A stretch of 31,514 nucleotides of DNA from Planctomycetota bacterium (GCA_023489375.1 JAMDCX010000089.1:1-31514), one strand, 5' to 3'. Positions 1 to 8,608 are shown, counted from the stretch's first letter. The notes: generated by a model from the sequence alone, not told the origin. A program made the numbers and translations.

Positions 1-901
1 AGGAGCCATAAATGCCATGCTTAACTGGCTCCAGCGAACCGGACGTATACTCGCAAACCCCCTGAAGACAGTCCGCCCTGTTCCGACGAAAGGCCGTGAA
101 CGCCGTCTTCGACGAGCCATGACCGATGACGAAATAGTCAGGCTGTTACGAGCATCACCGAAGCATAAGCCGGTATATCTGACAGCGATACTGACGGGTT
201 TGCGGCGGGGAGAATTAAAATCTTTGCAATGGGCCGATGTTCATCTTAACCAAACACCACCATTCTTGAGCGTACGGGCCAGTACAACCAAGAACCGATA
301 GTTAGCAATCATTTTCCTGCGCGATGATGTAGTTGCCGAGTTACAGCGAATAAAACCCGATCCTTGTCCCCCTGGCCGATGGGTATTTCACCGTATGATT
401 CCCCGCATGCCGGAATTTCTTGCAGATCTTAAGCGTGCCGGAATACAAGAATTTGACGCTCTGGGGCATCGTGCGGATTTTCACGCTTTGAGACACACAT
501 TATGCACTGGCCTTGGACGGGTAGGCGTAGCGCCACGTGCGGCAATGGAATTGATGCGGCATAGCGACATGCGATTGACCAATATGAACCATACAGACAT
601 ATCCCAATTACCTCTTCTGGAGGCGCTGTACAAGCTCCCCCGGTGGACCGATTCCAATCCTGAAAACACAAAGCCGGATAGTGATAAAATTGTCTCACAA
701 ACAGGGGACGTTTCAGGTCATTTTGAGGCATATTCTGGCACAACTGATGGTAGGAATATCAACGGAGATAGCACCTTATCAGCGTGTAAAAACGGGCTAA
801 AATCGCATGTTTCAGAGGGGAATGGGACTTCAAATAAAAGCTCCGCGGGTAGGATTCGAACCTACAACCCGCCGGTTAACAGCCGGCTGCTCTACCATTG
901 A
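1..901 (+). pseudogene. Tyrosine recombinase (phage-type integrase), partial and inactivated
   Basis: The reading frame is open from the window edge, so the N-terminal part lies outside. It shows a core-binding segment (NWLQRTGRILANPLKTV), the first catalytic Arg in TGLRRGEL, a probable beta-hairpin Lys in STTKNR, the HxLR box as FHALRHT, and LMRHSDMRLT. An in-frame TAG at 299-301 splits the gene, and the same frame continues with recognisable integrase sequence (LRDDVVAELQ). The catalytic tyrosine, expected as Tyr-Thr-Asp after MRLTNMN, is His (CAT at 590-592). Integrase similarity fades after about 650. The frame then runs through a low-information tail and ends at 899-901 inside the antisense of tRNA-Asn. 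In life this would be a site-specific recombinase of an integrated element. Here both the stop and the Tyr-to-His change should abolish activity. Confidence 0.85.
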
Positions 902-912
902 GCTACCGCGGA
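841..912 (-). tRNA. tRNA-Asn (anticodon GTT)
   Basis: The reverse complement folds as a full cloverleaf of 72 nt. The acceptor TCCGCGG (912-906) pairs with CCGCGGA (848-842). The anticodon stem GCCGG/CCGGC holds the loop CTGTTAA, giving anticodon GTT. The T stem GTAGG/CCTAC holds the loop TTCGAAT. The discriminator base is G, and CCA is not encoded. The 3' end faces the integrase remnant, the usual arrangement for a tRNA used as an attachment site. Confidence 0.96.
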
Positions 913-933
913 AAATAGCTTCCGCTTATATAT

Positions 934-1006
934 TGGGCAGAGCCGGAATCGAACCGGCGACACAAGGATTTTCAGTCCTTTGCTCTACCAGCTGAGCTAT
1001 CTGCCC
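934..1006 (-). tRNA. tRNA-Phe (anticodon GAA)
   Basis: The reverse complement is a 73-nt cloverleaf. The acceptor GGGCAGA (1006-1000) pairs with TCTGCCC (941-935). The anticodon loop CTGAAAA gives anticodon GAA. The T arm has the loop TTCGATT, and the discriminator base is A. CCA is not encoded. It lies 21 nt upstream of tRNA-Asn on the same strand and 100 nt downstream of nuoN, so it may be co-transcribed with tRNA-Asn. Confidence 0.96.
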
Positions 1007-1106
1007 GCTGAATAAAGCAATTTACGATAGCCGGCGCAAAACTGCAAGTGCCCTGGATTTTTTTGATTTTATGCCGGGTTACCGCATACAACGCACCCGC
1101 CGACCG

Positions 1107-2684
1107 TTAACGAATTCTGGCTGACAAACGGAGACTGGTATTCACAGCCAGGGCAGATATTTTTTTTATACTGTTGGACTGCGGCGGAGAATTCCACCGT
1201 ACCAGTTGCCTGGTGACTTCCGAACCGGAATAACGTGAAAGGCTCATTAAGAAGGACGGAAAAATACCCAGGACCATGACCAGCGTGGCGGCCAGAGCGG
1301 CGGAAAGCTGGATCGCACCGGGCCGTCGGACGGTAACGGGCGCCCACGGTTCACGGAGATACATGGCGGTAATAACAGCCAGATAATAGGCTGCCGCAAT
1401 CGCCGCGTTAATCATGACGATGACCGCCAGTATGCTGTGTCCACTGGAGAAGGCGGCCTGCACGATAAAGAGCTTACCGAGAAAGCCGACGGTAAAGGGC
1501 ATGCCAATGAGGCTTAACATGCACACAGCCATGCAGGCGGCAGCCAGTGGATACGTGGAGGCGACGCCCGCAATATCATCAAGTTCTTCAGCGGCGTCCA
1601 GTTTACCTTGCAGATAGACCAGCACGGCAAATGCACCCACGGTCATGACACTGTAGGCTCCGAGATAAAACAGCATGGCACTGACGCCGTTGGTCATGCT
1701 GGAGCTGATTAGCAACGGGCCGACGGCCAAACCGGCAAGCATATATCCGGAGTGGGAAATAGAACTGTACGCCAGCATGCGTTTGATGTTTCGCTGCAGC
1801 AGGGCTAAAACATTACCAACCGTCATGCTTAACACCGCCAGAACCATAAGCAGATCGGGCACGGCCCGGGCGGCGCCATGCGAAAGTTTCCAGCCAGTGA
1901 GATTAAATACCAGAATCAGGGCTATAAAGCCCGCAGCTTTGGGGGCAAAGGATAAAAATGCCGTCACGGGGGTAGCGGCTCCCTGATAGACATCGGGAGC
2001 ATAATAATGCATGGGGACGGCGGCAATTTTATAAGCGATACCGATGACCACCATCAGCAGGCCGATAATGGCGATGTAAGGCAGTTGGGCACTGGCGGCA
2101 AAGGCGGCGGCGATTTTGGAAAAATCGGTGCTGCCGGAAAAGCCGTAAAGATAGCTGAATCCAAAAAGATAAATGGCCGCGGCCAGCGAACCCAAGAAGA
2201 AATATTTGACGCCGGCCTCCTGGGCATTGGCGTTACCACGGCCTGTGGCCACCATGATATAGGTGGGGATGGAAACCAGTTCCAGGGCGATGAAAAGCCA
2301 AATTAAATTATTTACCTTCGCCATCATGCTCACACCGGCCAGAGATACGAGCATCATCGCAAAATATTCACCACGGAAAGTTTTATCCGCCCGAGCCGGG
2401 TCCAGAGCAAAGGGCATATCCCAGGATAGCAACACCAGAAGAATTCCAACTCCGGAAGCCAAAAGTGTGCCATAGGTGCCCAAACTCCCCAGTGGCCAGG
2501 CGGAACCGGTATCGACGATCCCCAGGCGCCAACCGGCGATAAAGGCCAGAATAAGGCTGATAAGAGATATCCATTGCGCACTGCGGCGCACCGTGTCGGA
2601 TCGGGCCAGCCCCACCAGAGCGACCAGACACGCCGCGGCGATCATAATAATTTCGGGGATCAGATGATTCAGTGGGATATTCAC
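1107..2684 (-). CDS. nuoN: NADH-quinone oxidoreductase subunit N
   Basis: This is a polytopic membrane subunit of respiratory complex I, one of the three antiporter-like subunits that translocate protons. About 525 residues form many hydrophobic helices. The family signatures are visible: the acidic helix LFIALELVSIPTYIM, then GVKYFFLGSLAAAIYLFG, then the lysine helix GIAYKIAAVPMHYYAPDVYQ, and RNIKRMLAYSSISHSGYML. The start is taken at GTG 2684 because a GAGG sits 8 nt upstream. A TTG two codons earlier is also possible but has poor spacing. The last 40 residues or so are polar and basic, beyond the usual NuoN end. It is the last gene of the nuoJKLMN operon and starts 27 nt after nuoM. Confidence 0.93.
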   Translation of the reverse strand: MNIPLNHLIPEIIMIAAACLVALVGLARSDTVRRSAQWISLISLILAFIAGWRLGIVDTGSAWPLGSLGTYGTLLASGVGILLVLLSWDMPFALDPARADKTFRGEYFAMMLVSLAGVSMMAKVNNLIWLFIALELVSIPTYIMVATGRGNANAQEAGVKYFFLGSLAAAIYLFGFSYLYGFSGSTDFSKIAAAFAASAQLPYIAIIGLLMVVIGIAYKIAAVPMHYYAPDVYQGAATPVTAFLSFAPKAAGFIALILVFNLTGWKLSHGAARAVPDLLMVLAVLSMTVGNVLALLQRNIKRMLAYSSISHSGYMLAGLAVGPLLISSSMTNGVSAMLFYLGAYSVMTVGAFAVLVYLQGKLDAAEELDDIAGVASTYPLAAACMAVCMLSLIGMPFTVGFLGKLFIVQAAFSSGHSILAVIVMINAAIAAAYYLAVITAMYLREPWAPVTVRRPGAIQLSAALAATLVMVLGIFPSFLMSLSRYSGSEVTRQLVRWNSPPQSNSIKKISALAVNTSLRLSARIR

Positions 2685-2711
2685 GTACAAAGCCTCAATG
2701 ACAGCAAAACA

Positions 2712-4373
2712 TCAGCGTGACAACCGGGGCGGCAATCGCAGGGCCACCGCCGCCGCATGTTTAAGCGATGGTACCGGCGTATGGCTGGCCATGGCCGGAG
2801 CGGAATTGGCCGCCACGGCCGCCAATACCGCATGGCGAATTTTACCAACTGCGGGTTGCAGAGAATTCAAAACCGGCGCGGGATATAAACCGACGAGTAA
2901 AACCGCGCCAGCCAGTGGTGTGAGCACCAGCCATTCCCGCATGGACAAATCCCGCGGCGCAGAGACGGCGGATGTATCATGACCAGCGTAGGTAGTCGGC
3001 TCGGTTTCAACCAGCGGGCCGAAAATAACATGGGCAACCCAGTAGAGCATATACAGTGCGCCCAGAATCATACCCAGGGCCGCCGGTACCGCATAAGCCG
3101 GCCCCAGAGTGCCGCCATGCCCGGCGCTGCCGCTGACATAAGTTCCAATGAGCGAAATAACTTCGGAGATGAAACCGATAAGTCCCGGCAATGCCGCAGT
3201 GCCCATAAAAAAGAAGACGGCAAAAAAGCCCAATACCGGAAGCCTCCGGGCCAGACCGGAAATCTCCCACAGATTGCGGGTATGATAGCGGCGATAAATC
3301 ATGCCCATGACCAGTAACAAGCCGCCGGCCAGCAGACCGGAACTCAGCATCACCAGAACGCAACCGGTCAGGCCGGTCATGGTCAGGGCCAGCAAGGCCA
3401 GAATACATAACCCCAAATGACTCAGCACACTGTAAGCGATGAGTTTTTTCATATCGCGCTGCACCCAGCTGATCAGCCCGCCATACAGGATGGATATAAC
3501 GCACAAAACAGCCAGAAAAGGGGTAAAGCGAACGGCGGCGAGAGGCAGCATCGGAATGGCGAACCGCAATAAACCGTAGGCCCCGAGCTTGACCAGGGCG
3601 ATCATGACGGCACCGGGCGTAGGCGATTCCGTAATAGCCAGCGGCATCCAGGTATGCACGGGAAACAATGGAACCTTAATGGCAAAACCGATCAACAAGC
3701 CGAGAAATACGAGGCCCTGTTGCGCCGGACTTAACGACTGACCGGCCCGGTACAAATCTGCCAGCGCAAAAGAGAACGTGCCGAATTTTACCTCATGTAC
3801 ATAAGCGAGATAAATCAAAGAGGCCAGCAGCAAAACCGAGCCGGCAAAAGCATACAGGAAAAACTTGACCGCGGCCTTCCGGCGCTGGGAATGCCCCCAG
3901 ATGCCCAGAATAAAAAAGGTTGGTATCAAGCTGAATTCAAAAAACAGATAAAACAACAGCACATCATGGCTGATAAATACGCCGATCATGCAGGCATAGC
4001 TGACGAGCATCCAGGCAAAGAATTCATTTTGCCGATACCCGATTTTTCCCACCACATCCAGAATTGTCACCGGCGTAACCAGCAAAGTAAGCATCAACAG
4101 CCACAGGCTGATGCCATCTACGCCCAGGGAGAAATTGACATGAAATTGCGGCAGCCAGGGATGAAAAAACCGCTGCTGCCATACGCCGCCGTCCGCATAA
4201 TGAAAGCGGCTCAATAACACGATACCCAGCAGGGATGGAATCAGCGCAAAACAAAACGCCAGGATGCCCAAGCCCTGCCCGCGTGCACCGGTGGGTTTGA
4301 TCATAAAAATCAGCGCCGCTCCGATCAGAGGAATGGCCAGCATCATGGGCAGAATTAAATGCGATTGAGTCAT
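2712..4373 (-). CDS. nuoM: NADH-quinone oxidoreductase subunit M
   Basis: This antiporter-like proton-pumping subunit of complex I has 553 residues and an all-helical membrane architecture. Conserved features are the helix with Glu146 (FYLFFEFSLIPTFFILGIWG), Lys233 in GFAIKVPLFPVHTWMPLA, and ESPTPGAVMIALVKLGAYG. All are hallmarks of the NuoM/ND4 family and its proton channel. The ATG start at 4373 has only a weak upstream GGAA. The gene follows nuoL by 50 nt and precedes nuoN by 27 nt, consistent with one transcript. The C-terminal ~50 residues (rich in Ala, His and Pro) extend past the core fold. The family assignment is secure. Exact function in this organism is inferred from the family. 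Confidence 0.96.
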   Translation of the reverse strand: MTQSHLILPMMLAIPLIGAALIFMIKPTGARGQGLGILAFCFALIPSLLGIVLLSRFHYADGGVWQQRFFHPWLPQFHVNFSLGVDGISLWLLMLTLLVTPVTILDVVGKIGYRQNEFFAWMLVSYACMIGVFISHDVLLFYLFFEFSLIPTFFILGIWGHSQRRKAAVKFFLYAFAGSVLLLASLIYLAYVHEVKFGTFSFALADLYRAGQSLSPAQQGLVFLGLLIGFAIKVPLFPVHTWMPLAITESPTPGAVMIALVKLGAYGLLRFAIPMLPLAAVRFTPFLAVLCVISILYGGLISWVQRDMKKLIAYSVLSHLGLCILALLALTMTGLTGCVLVMLSSGLLAGGLLLVMGMIYRRYHTRNLWEISGLARRLPVLGFFAVFFFMGTAALPGLIGFISEVISLIGTYVSGSAGHGGTLGPAYAVPAALGMILGALYMLYWVAHVIFGPLVETEPTTYAGHDTSAVSAPRDLSMREWLVLTPLAGAVLLVGLYPAPVLNSLQPAVGKIRHAVLAAVAANSAPAMASHTPVPSLKHAAAVALRLPPRLSR

Positions 4374-4423
4374 AATGTTTCAGTTCCGATTTTTCCTGTC
4401 CGGATGGCGAATGTTATCCCGCA

Positions 4424-6580
4424 TCACCGCAGCAGGTATAACACTCCCAGAATCACAAATACCAGGCCGCTGACCATGCCGATGGCGTAATAACGCAACC
4501 GGCCGCTCTGTGTGGGCTTGAGTATCCAGCCGACAAACTGCGGAAAATATCCAAAAAAATTAACCACAATTCCATCTAATACATGGTCCAGACCATACAG
4601 GATGCGTCCCAGAAACCAGAGCGGCATAACCAGGCCATAATGATAGATCTCATCAAAATACCATTTGTTTTCAAGGAAGGTTACCACGGGACGCAAGGCG
4701 GATTTGACGATATCCGCGGCGTGACGATTGACCCAGTGAAAATAAAAGGCGATTAAAATCCCCAGAACCGCCAGAGTACCGCCGATAGTCATGCCCATGG
4801 CGGGACTCAGGCGTTGTACCGCTGTGACCGGCAGCGGCAGACCGGCCGGTGGTGTAGGCACGTAGCGCAGCCCCGCATTCATAGGCACGCGGGAGAGAAA
4901 ACTTTGAATCCAGCCCTGATCGCCGTGGCCTCCCCATACTCCCAGCCAGCCCACCGTGGTGGCTCCTATGGCCAAAATGACCAGCGGCCCCCACATGGAA
5001 ATTGGCCCATCGAATGACGTGTTCCGTCCCTGATGATCAGCGCTGTGGGCATCGTGCCCTGAAGGACCATTATCATGGCCGCCAGCATCAGCATGGCGTT
5101 CATGATCAGTATCTGCGGGAAGGGTAAAGACACTGGGTTCATGCAGACCGGCGGTTCGCGGCAAAACCAGATCGCCCATAAATACACGGAAAAACGCGCG
5201 GAAGGTGTAATAGGCTGTAATCAAGGCGGTTATCAAGCCCACTACCGCCAGCCAGGGACCGCCGCTCCAGGCTGAGTTCATGGCGGCGGATAAAATAGCA
5301 TCCTTGCTGAAAAAACCGGCCCATCCCGGAAAGCCTGCCAGCGCCAAGGCACCCATCAACAGGCAAACGGCGGTAATGGGCATGCGCCTGGCCAGGCCGG
5401 ACATTTTCCGGATGTCCAGCTCTCCGCCCATGGCGTGCATGACCGAGCCGGTGGACAGAAATAAAAGCGCTTTGAAAAAAGCATGCGTAAAAACGTGAAA
5501 CACCGCCGCGGAACCGGCCGCGACACCCAATCCCATGAACATGTAACCCAATTGCGACACGGTGGAATAGGCCCATATCCGCTTGAGATCGTACTGGCAC
5601 ATGGCAATGGTAGCCGCCATAAATGCGGTAAACGTACCGATAATACCAACGAGATGCAGTACCGGCAGATCATGCATAAATATCGGCATGCAACGGGCAA
5701 TGAGGTATACGCCCGCCGTGACCATGGTGGCGGCGTGAATCAGGGCAGAAACCGGAGTAGGACCCTCCATGGCATCAGGCAACCAGACGTGCAGCGGAAA
5801 CTGTGCGGATTTGGCAAAAGCACCGAACATCAGCAACAGCGGAATCCAGAACATCATGGATGCATGAGCCGCCCGGAAACTCGCGCTCTGCAGCGGCCCA
5901 TAGAACACATTAGCGAAATTCAGGGAATGAAAGGTCAGATAAATCATGAAAATCGCAATGGCGAAGCACGTATCGCCGATGCGGTTGACGACAAAGGCCT
6001 TGGTGGCGGCGTCGCGCGCGGAATTTTTGGGATAGTAGTAACCAATCAGCAGATAACTGGCCAGACCGACGCCTTCCCAGCCCAGATATACCAATAGAAA
6101 ATTATTGGCCAGCACCAGGATGGTCATGGCGGCGACAAACATGCTCAGATATGCGAAAAAGCGGAAATACCCGTAATCGCCTTCCATGTAGCCGCTGGAA
6201 TAAATAAAGATCAACAGGGAAATTCCCGTTACGAAGCTGATAAACAGCACCGACAGGGGATCAAGATATACGCCGAAGGGCACGTGCAAAGCGCCGGCGC
6301 TGAACCATGTGGCGAAAGAAATGTGGTAGGCGCTGCGCATGACCTCGCCAAGTATTCCGGTGGAAAACAACAGCAGCAGCACCAGGGAAACAACGAAGGA
6401 CATGGCCACGCCGATGATCGCCGGCACGTGCGAATGTTTTTTCAATATCTTGCCGCCGCACGCCGCAATGATGACCATCGCGGCCAATGGAAACAGCGGA
6501 ATCAGCGCTGCCAGGAAACAGGCCTTTTGTGATGGCGGTAATTGACCCGCCCAGCTATAAAATTCGGTCAGGTGGAACAC
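4424..6580 (-). CDS. nuoL: NADH-quinone oxidoreductase subunit L
   Basis: This is the distal antiporter-like subunit of complex I, which carries the long lateral helix. At 718 residues it is somewhat longer than the typical ~610-650. Visible motifs include YLGWEGVGLASYLLIGYYY with Glu169, FGAFAKSAQFPLHVWLPDAM with Lys257, EGPTPVSALIHAATMV, and a C-terminal segment ending in a final hydrophobic helix. Residues 490-520 form a His/Asp/Gly-rich insertion (His 493, 496, 502, 509, 512 and 516) in a loop between helices. Translation most likely begins at GTG 6580, because GGAG lies 6 nt upstream. The ATG at 6585 is out of frame. It sits between nuoK and nuoM. Confidence 0.96.
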   Translation of the reverse strand: MFHLTEFYSWAGQLPPSQKACFLAALIPLFPLAAMVIIAACGGKILKKHSHVPAIIGVAMSFVVSLVLLLLFSTGILGEVMRSAYHISFATWFSAGALHVPFGVYLDPLSVLFISFVTGISLLIFIYSSGYMEGDYGYFRFFAYLSMFVAAMTILVLANNFLLVYLGWEGVGLASYLLIGYYYPKNSARDAATKAFVVNRIGDTCFAIAIFMIYLTFHSLNFANVFYGPLQSASFRAAHASMMFWIPLLLMFGAFAKSAQFPLHVWLPDAMEGPTPVSALIHAATMVTAGVYLIARCMPIFMHDLPVLHLVGIIGTFTAFMAATIAMCQYDLKRIWAYSTVSQLGYMFMGLGVAAGSAAVFHVFTHAFFKALLFLSTGSVMHAMGGELDIRKMSGLARRMPITAVCLLMGALALAGFPGWAGFFSKDAILSAAMNSAWSGGPWLAVVGLITALITAYYTFRAFFRVFMGDLVLPRTAGLHEPSVFTLPADTDHERHADAGGHDNGPSGHDAHSADHQGRNTSFDGPISMWGPLVILAIGATTVGWLGVWGGHGDQGWIQSFLSRVPMNAGLRYVPTPPAGLPLPVTAVQRLSPAMGMTIGGTLAVLGILIAFYFHWVNRHAADIVKSALRPVVTFLENKWYFDEIYHYGLVMPLWFLGRILYGLDHVLDGIVVNFFGYFPQFVGWILKPTQSGRLRYYAIGMVSGLVFVILGVLYLLR

Positions 6581-6655
6581 TTCATACTCCGGAACGTCCC
6601 CGTTTCACAAACCCCGGCGCCAAGGCCGCGTTTCCAGGGAAAATACAACCGCATC

Positions 6656-6985
6656 CTACCCCTGCAGGTCGGACCACATATCCACATTAAGCGTCTGCCG
6701 CCGGCGGTATAACATCACCACCAGGCCCAGCGCCAGCGACGCTTCCGCCGCCGCCACCGTTAGTAAAAAAATAACAAACGACTGTCCATCGGCATTATGC
6801 CAATACCGGCTCAAGGCAATGAGATTCACGGCCACACCCTGAAACATGATTTCCGTGGAAAGAAAAATCATGATCATATTGCGGCGGGTCATAAAGCCGA
6901 CCAGTCCAATGACGAACAGCACCGCGCCCAGGGCGAGGTAACGCGCCAGCACCGGATCCGTGAAAGAGGTTGTTACGGGGTTCAT
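6656..6985 (-). CDS. nuoK: NADH-quinone oxidoreductase subunit K
   Basis: This small three-helix subunit of the complex I membrane arm has 109 residues, close to the usual ~100. The two conserved membrane glutamates are Glu45 (FLSTEIMFQGVAVNLIAL) and Glu81 (LTVAAAEASLALGLVVMLYR), which line the fourth proton pathway. The start at ATG 6985 was chosen because AAGG lies 6 nt upstream and it gives the normal family N-terminus. An ATG two codons earlier and longer in-frame options would overlap nuoJ. It starts 22 nt after nuoJ and ends 75 nt before nuoL. Confidence 0.95.
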   Translation of the reverse strand: MNPVTTSFTDPVLARYLALGAVLFVIGLVGFMTRRNMIMIFLSTEIMFQGVAVNLIALSRYWHNADGQSFVIFLLTVAAAEASLALGLVVMLYRRRQTLNVDMWSDLQG

Positions 6986-7007
6986 TATCATCCTTAATCC
7001 AGTCCAG

Positions 7008-7763
7008 TTATTCTGTCGGCATATCTCCCGAACCAAGCGTGTGCGTACGTGGAGCATTTTTACGCGCTATAACCACCGCCCCTACCAGCGAAATGGTCAT
7101 TAAAACACCGGCCAATTCCAATGGAATCGTGTAGCGCGAATAGAGATTCTGACCTAAGGCCGCCAATCCGTTCCAATGCGCCCCATGGGCGGTTGTGACG
7201 GCTCCACCGACAACCGCGGCTGCCGTACCTGGCGCGGAACTCGAGAATAACACTTCCAATATCGTTCCCAAAAGTAAAAAACTAACCAGTATGGCAATAA
7301 GAGGATCAGCGCTGACGCGGTCATAATCCACCGCCGCCGCCGCCACTCCGGAGGGGCTGGCCAACATGATGACAAATACATAGGTTACCAGAATGGCCCC
7401 GGCATAAATAATAATCAGCACCACCGCCATAAATTCTGCCAGCAACAGGACGAACAGGCCGGAGATCGCCAGGGTCATAAGCACAAAATAAAGAGCCGAG
7501 TAAATGGGTTTGCTGTGGCCTACCACCCCAACGGCAGACCCGATGGCCAGTAGCGAAAAGACATAGAAGAACACACCGGGACCAATACCCGGATGGTTTG
7601 GAAAATGAAGCGTCGCCCAATGTGTAAGGTAACTTAGTCCAGTTCCCAAAGCCAATACGCCGATAAGCATACCGAGTTTAAAAAGCCAGGCTTCGCCACG
7701 CGGCATCATCAGATACAGCGCTATGGCGCCAAACGCGGTTGCAATAATCAGCGGATAATCCAT
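7008..7763 (-). CDS. nuoJ: NADH-quinone oxidoreductase subunit J
   Basis: This membrane subunit of complex I has about 251 residues and five hydrophobic helices. Recognisable parts are the SALYFVLMTLAISGLFVLLLAEF helix and IIYAGAILVTYVFVIMLAS, the ND6/NuoJ signature near the pi-bulge helix. The N-terminus (DYPLIIATAFGAIALYLM) carries an extra hydrophobic stretch, so the protein is longer than the ~165-180 residues of many NuoJ proteins. ATG 7763 is chosen as start. Upstream in-frame codons encode polar, unconserved sequence, and the ribosome site before 7763 is weak (GTTGGG). It is the first gene of this operon, and no nuoA-I genes lie upstream in the window. Confidence 0.92.
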   Translation of the reverse strand: MDYPLIIATAFGAIALYLMMPRGEAWLFKLGMLIGVLALGTGLSYLTHWATLHFPNHPGIGPGVFFYVFSLLAIGSAVGVVGHSKPIYSALYFVLMTLAISGLFVLLLAEFMAVVLIIIYAGAILVTYVFVIMLASPSGVAAAAVDYDRVSADPLIAILVSFLLLGTILEVLFSSSAPGTAAAVVGGAVTTAHGAHWNGLAALGQNLYSRYTIPLELAGVLMTISLVGAVVIARKNAPRTHTLGSGDMPTE

Positions 7764-7900
7764 ATATCCCAACCCGAGGTAATCAACATCACCAACATAC
7801 TGCCCGTGGTTTTTAGCCCAATACCTGCCCCGGCATGGTTTTCCACGGTTCAACCCGGCGGTACCGCGGGGTGTACCATCTACAGCCCGCAAAGCACAGA

Positions 7901-7928
7901 ATTATGGCACTGTGCGCCGTAATTGCAA
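7901..7928 (-). promoter_or_regulatory. Candidate sigma70-type promoter for nuoJKLMN
   Basis: On the minus strand TTGCAA (7928-7923) and CATAAT (7906-7901) are separated by 16 nt. This would start transcription near 7894 and leave a leader of about 130 nt before nuoJ. The assignment rests on similarity to the consensus only. Confidence 0.4.
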
Positions 7929-8019
7929 GTTATCTTGCCCCTCATATCACATATTTCACCGATTTCTGACCTGGTGATAAAAATATTCCGGCCAATATCC
8001 CTTGAGGACGCGGTTCTGT

Positions 8020-8025
8020 TACAAT
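8020..8025 (+). promoter_or_regulatory. Candidate -10 box giving a leaderless transcript
   Basis: TACAAT is followed by six bases (ATATAT) and then the ATG of the ferritin-like gene. A start site about 7 nt after the box would fall on the start codon. No good -35 is visible, and no ribosome site lies between the box and the gene. Confidence 0.35.
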
Positions 8026-8031
8026 ATATAT

Positions 8032-8535
8032 ATGGTGAAAAAAGTTCCCAAACTTGATGTCGCACGCATGGGCGATGACAAGGCGCTGGCTATTGCGGCC
8101 TATGGCGAATCGGTCTCCGCTTATCGTTACATTGTGCTGGCGGAAAAAGCGCATACCGACGTGCTACGCCAATCCTTTCAGGATATGGTACAGCGCGAAA
8201 ACGTGCAACGGGAGACACTTCAAGGTCTTATGGCACAATTATTTCCCGCCGCCTGTTTTTTTCTTACCGCGGACGATAAAAGTCTCGTCTGTATAGGTCC
8301 GCGCCTGGTCGATGCGCGTGATGATGCCCGTTTTGATGAAGCCATGCGGTTAATTGTGGCCAGTGAAAAACGGTCCATGAGTTTCTACCGCCGTTATGCT
8401 CAACTAGCGGAACATCCGCAGGTAAAAATACTATTTGAACAATTGAATCAGGACGGGTTGGAACGCGTCAAAAAACTGCGGCAACTGTTTTTAGAGGCGG
8501 GAAAACCAATCATCGAGGCGTGTCCCATTCAATGA
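8032..8535 (+). CDS. Ferritin-like / rubrerythrin-fold four-helix protein
   Basis: This soluble protein of 167 residues is predicted to form a four-helix bundle. It contains the phrases AIAAYGESVSAYRYIVLAEKA, a second helix with QRENVQRETLQ, a third with ASEKRSMSFYRRYAQLAEH, and a fourth with LNQDGLERVKKLRQLF. The acidic pattern (Glu25, Glu56, Glu112, Glu144) matches diiron ferritin-like proteins. The His expected in the two ExxH motifs is replaced by Gln59 and Lys147, so iron binding or peroxidase activity is uncertain. ATG 8032 is chosen as start. There is no Shine-Dalgarno sequence, and a TACAAT box lies only 6 nt upstream, which may mean a leaderless mRNA. It is transcribed away from nuoJ and stands alone. 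An oxidative-stress role is only a family-based guess. Confidence 0.7.
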   Translation: MVKKVPKLDVARMGDDKALAIAAYGESVSAYRYIVLAEKAHTDVLRQSFQDMVQRENVQRETLQGLMAQLFPAACFFLTADDKSLVCIGPRLVDARDDARFDEAMRLIVASEKRSMSFYRRYAQLAEHPQVKILFEQLNQDGLERVKKLRQLFLEAGKPIIEACPIQ

Positions 8536-8542
8536 CTTTCTT

Positions 8543-8608
8543 TAACCATTCACAGTCCAGCCACCAGTATCGACCGCCCTGCGGCCGTGCCGTAATGAGT
8601 AATGAATA
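8543..8608 (+). repeat. Dispersed repeat, TAACCRTTCACRG family, copy 1
   Basis: It begins TAACCATTCACAG and continues with CC(A/G)GCC(A/G)CCA, ATCG, CCGCCC and a GTAATGAGTAATGAAT end. The same order of words occurs at 11622-11680 and, inverted, at 12190-12262, 12786-12840 and 23390-23443. It lies just after the stop codon of the ferritin-like gene. Confidence 0.7.

Noticed and set aside
807..995. Open frame encoding VGFEPTTRRLTAGCSTIELP and RAGIEPATQGFSVLCSTS
   Set aside because: It is the antisense translation of the two tRNA genes, a well-known annotation artefact.
7764..7892. N-terminal extension of nuoJ
   Set aside because: It would start at TTG right at the predicted transcription start and encode polar sequence unlike NuoJ.
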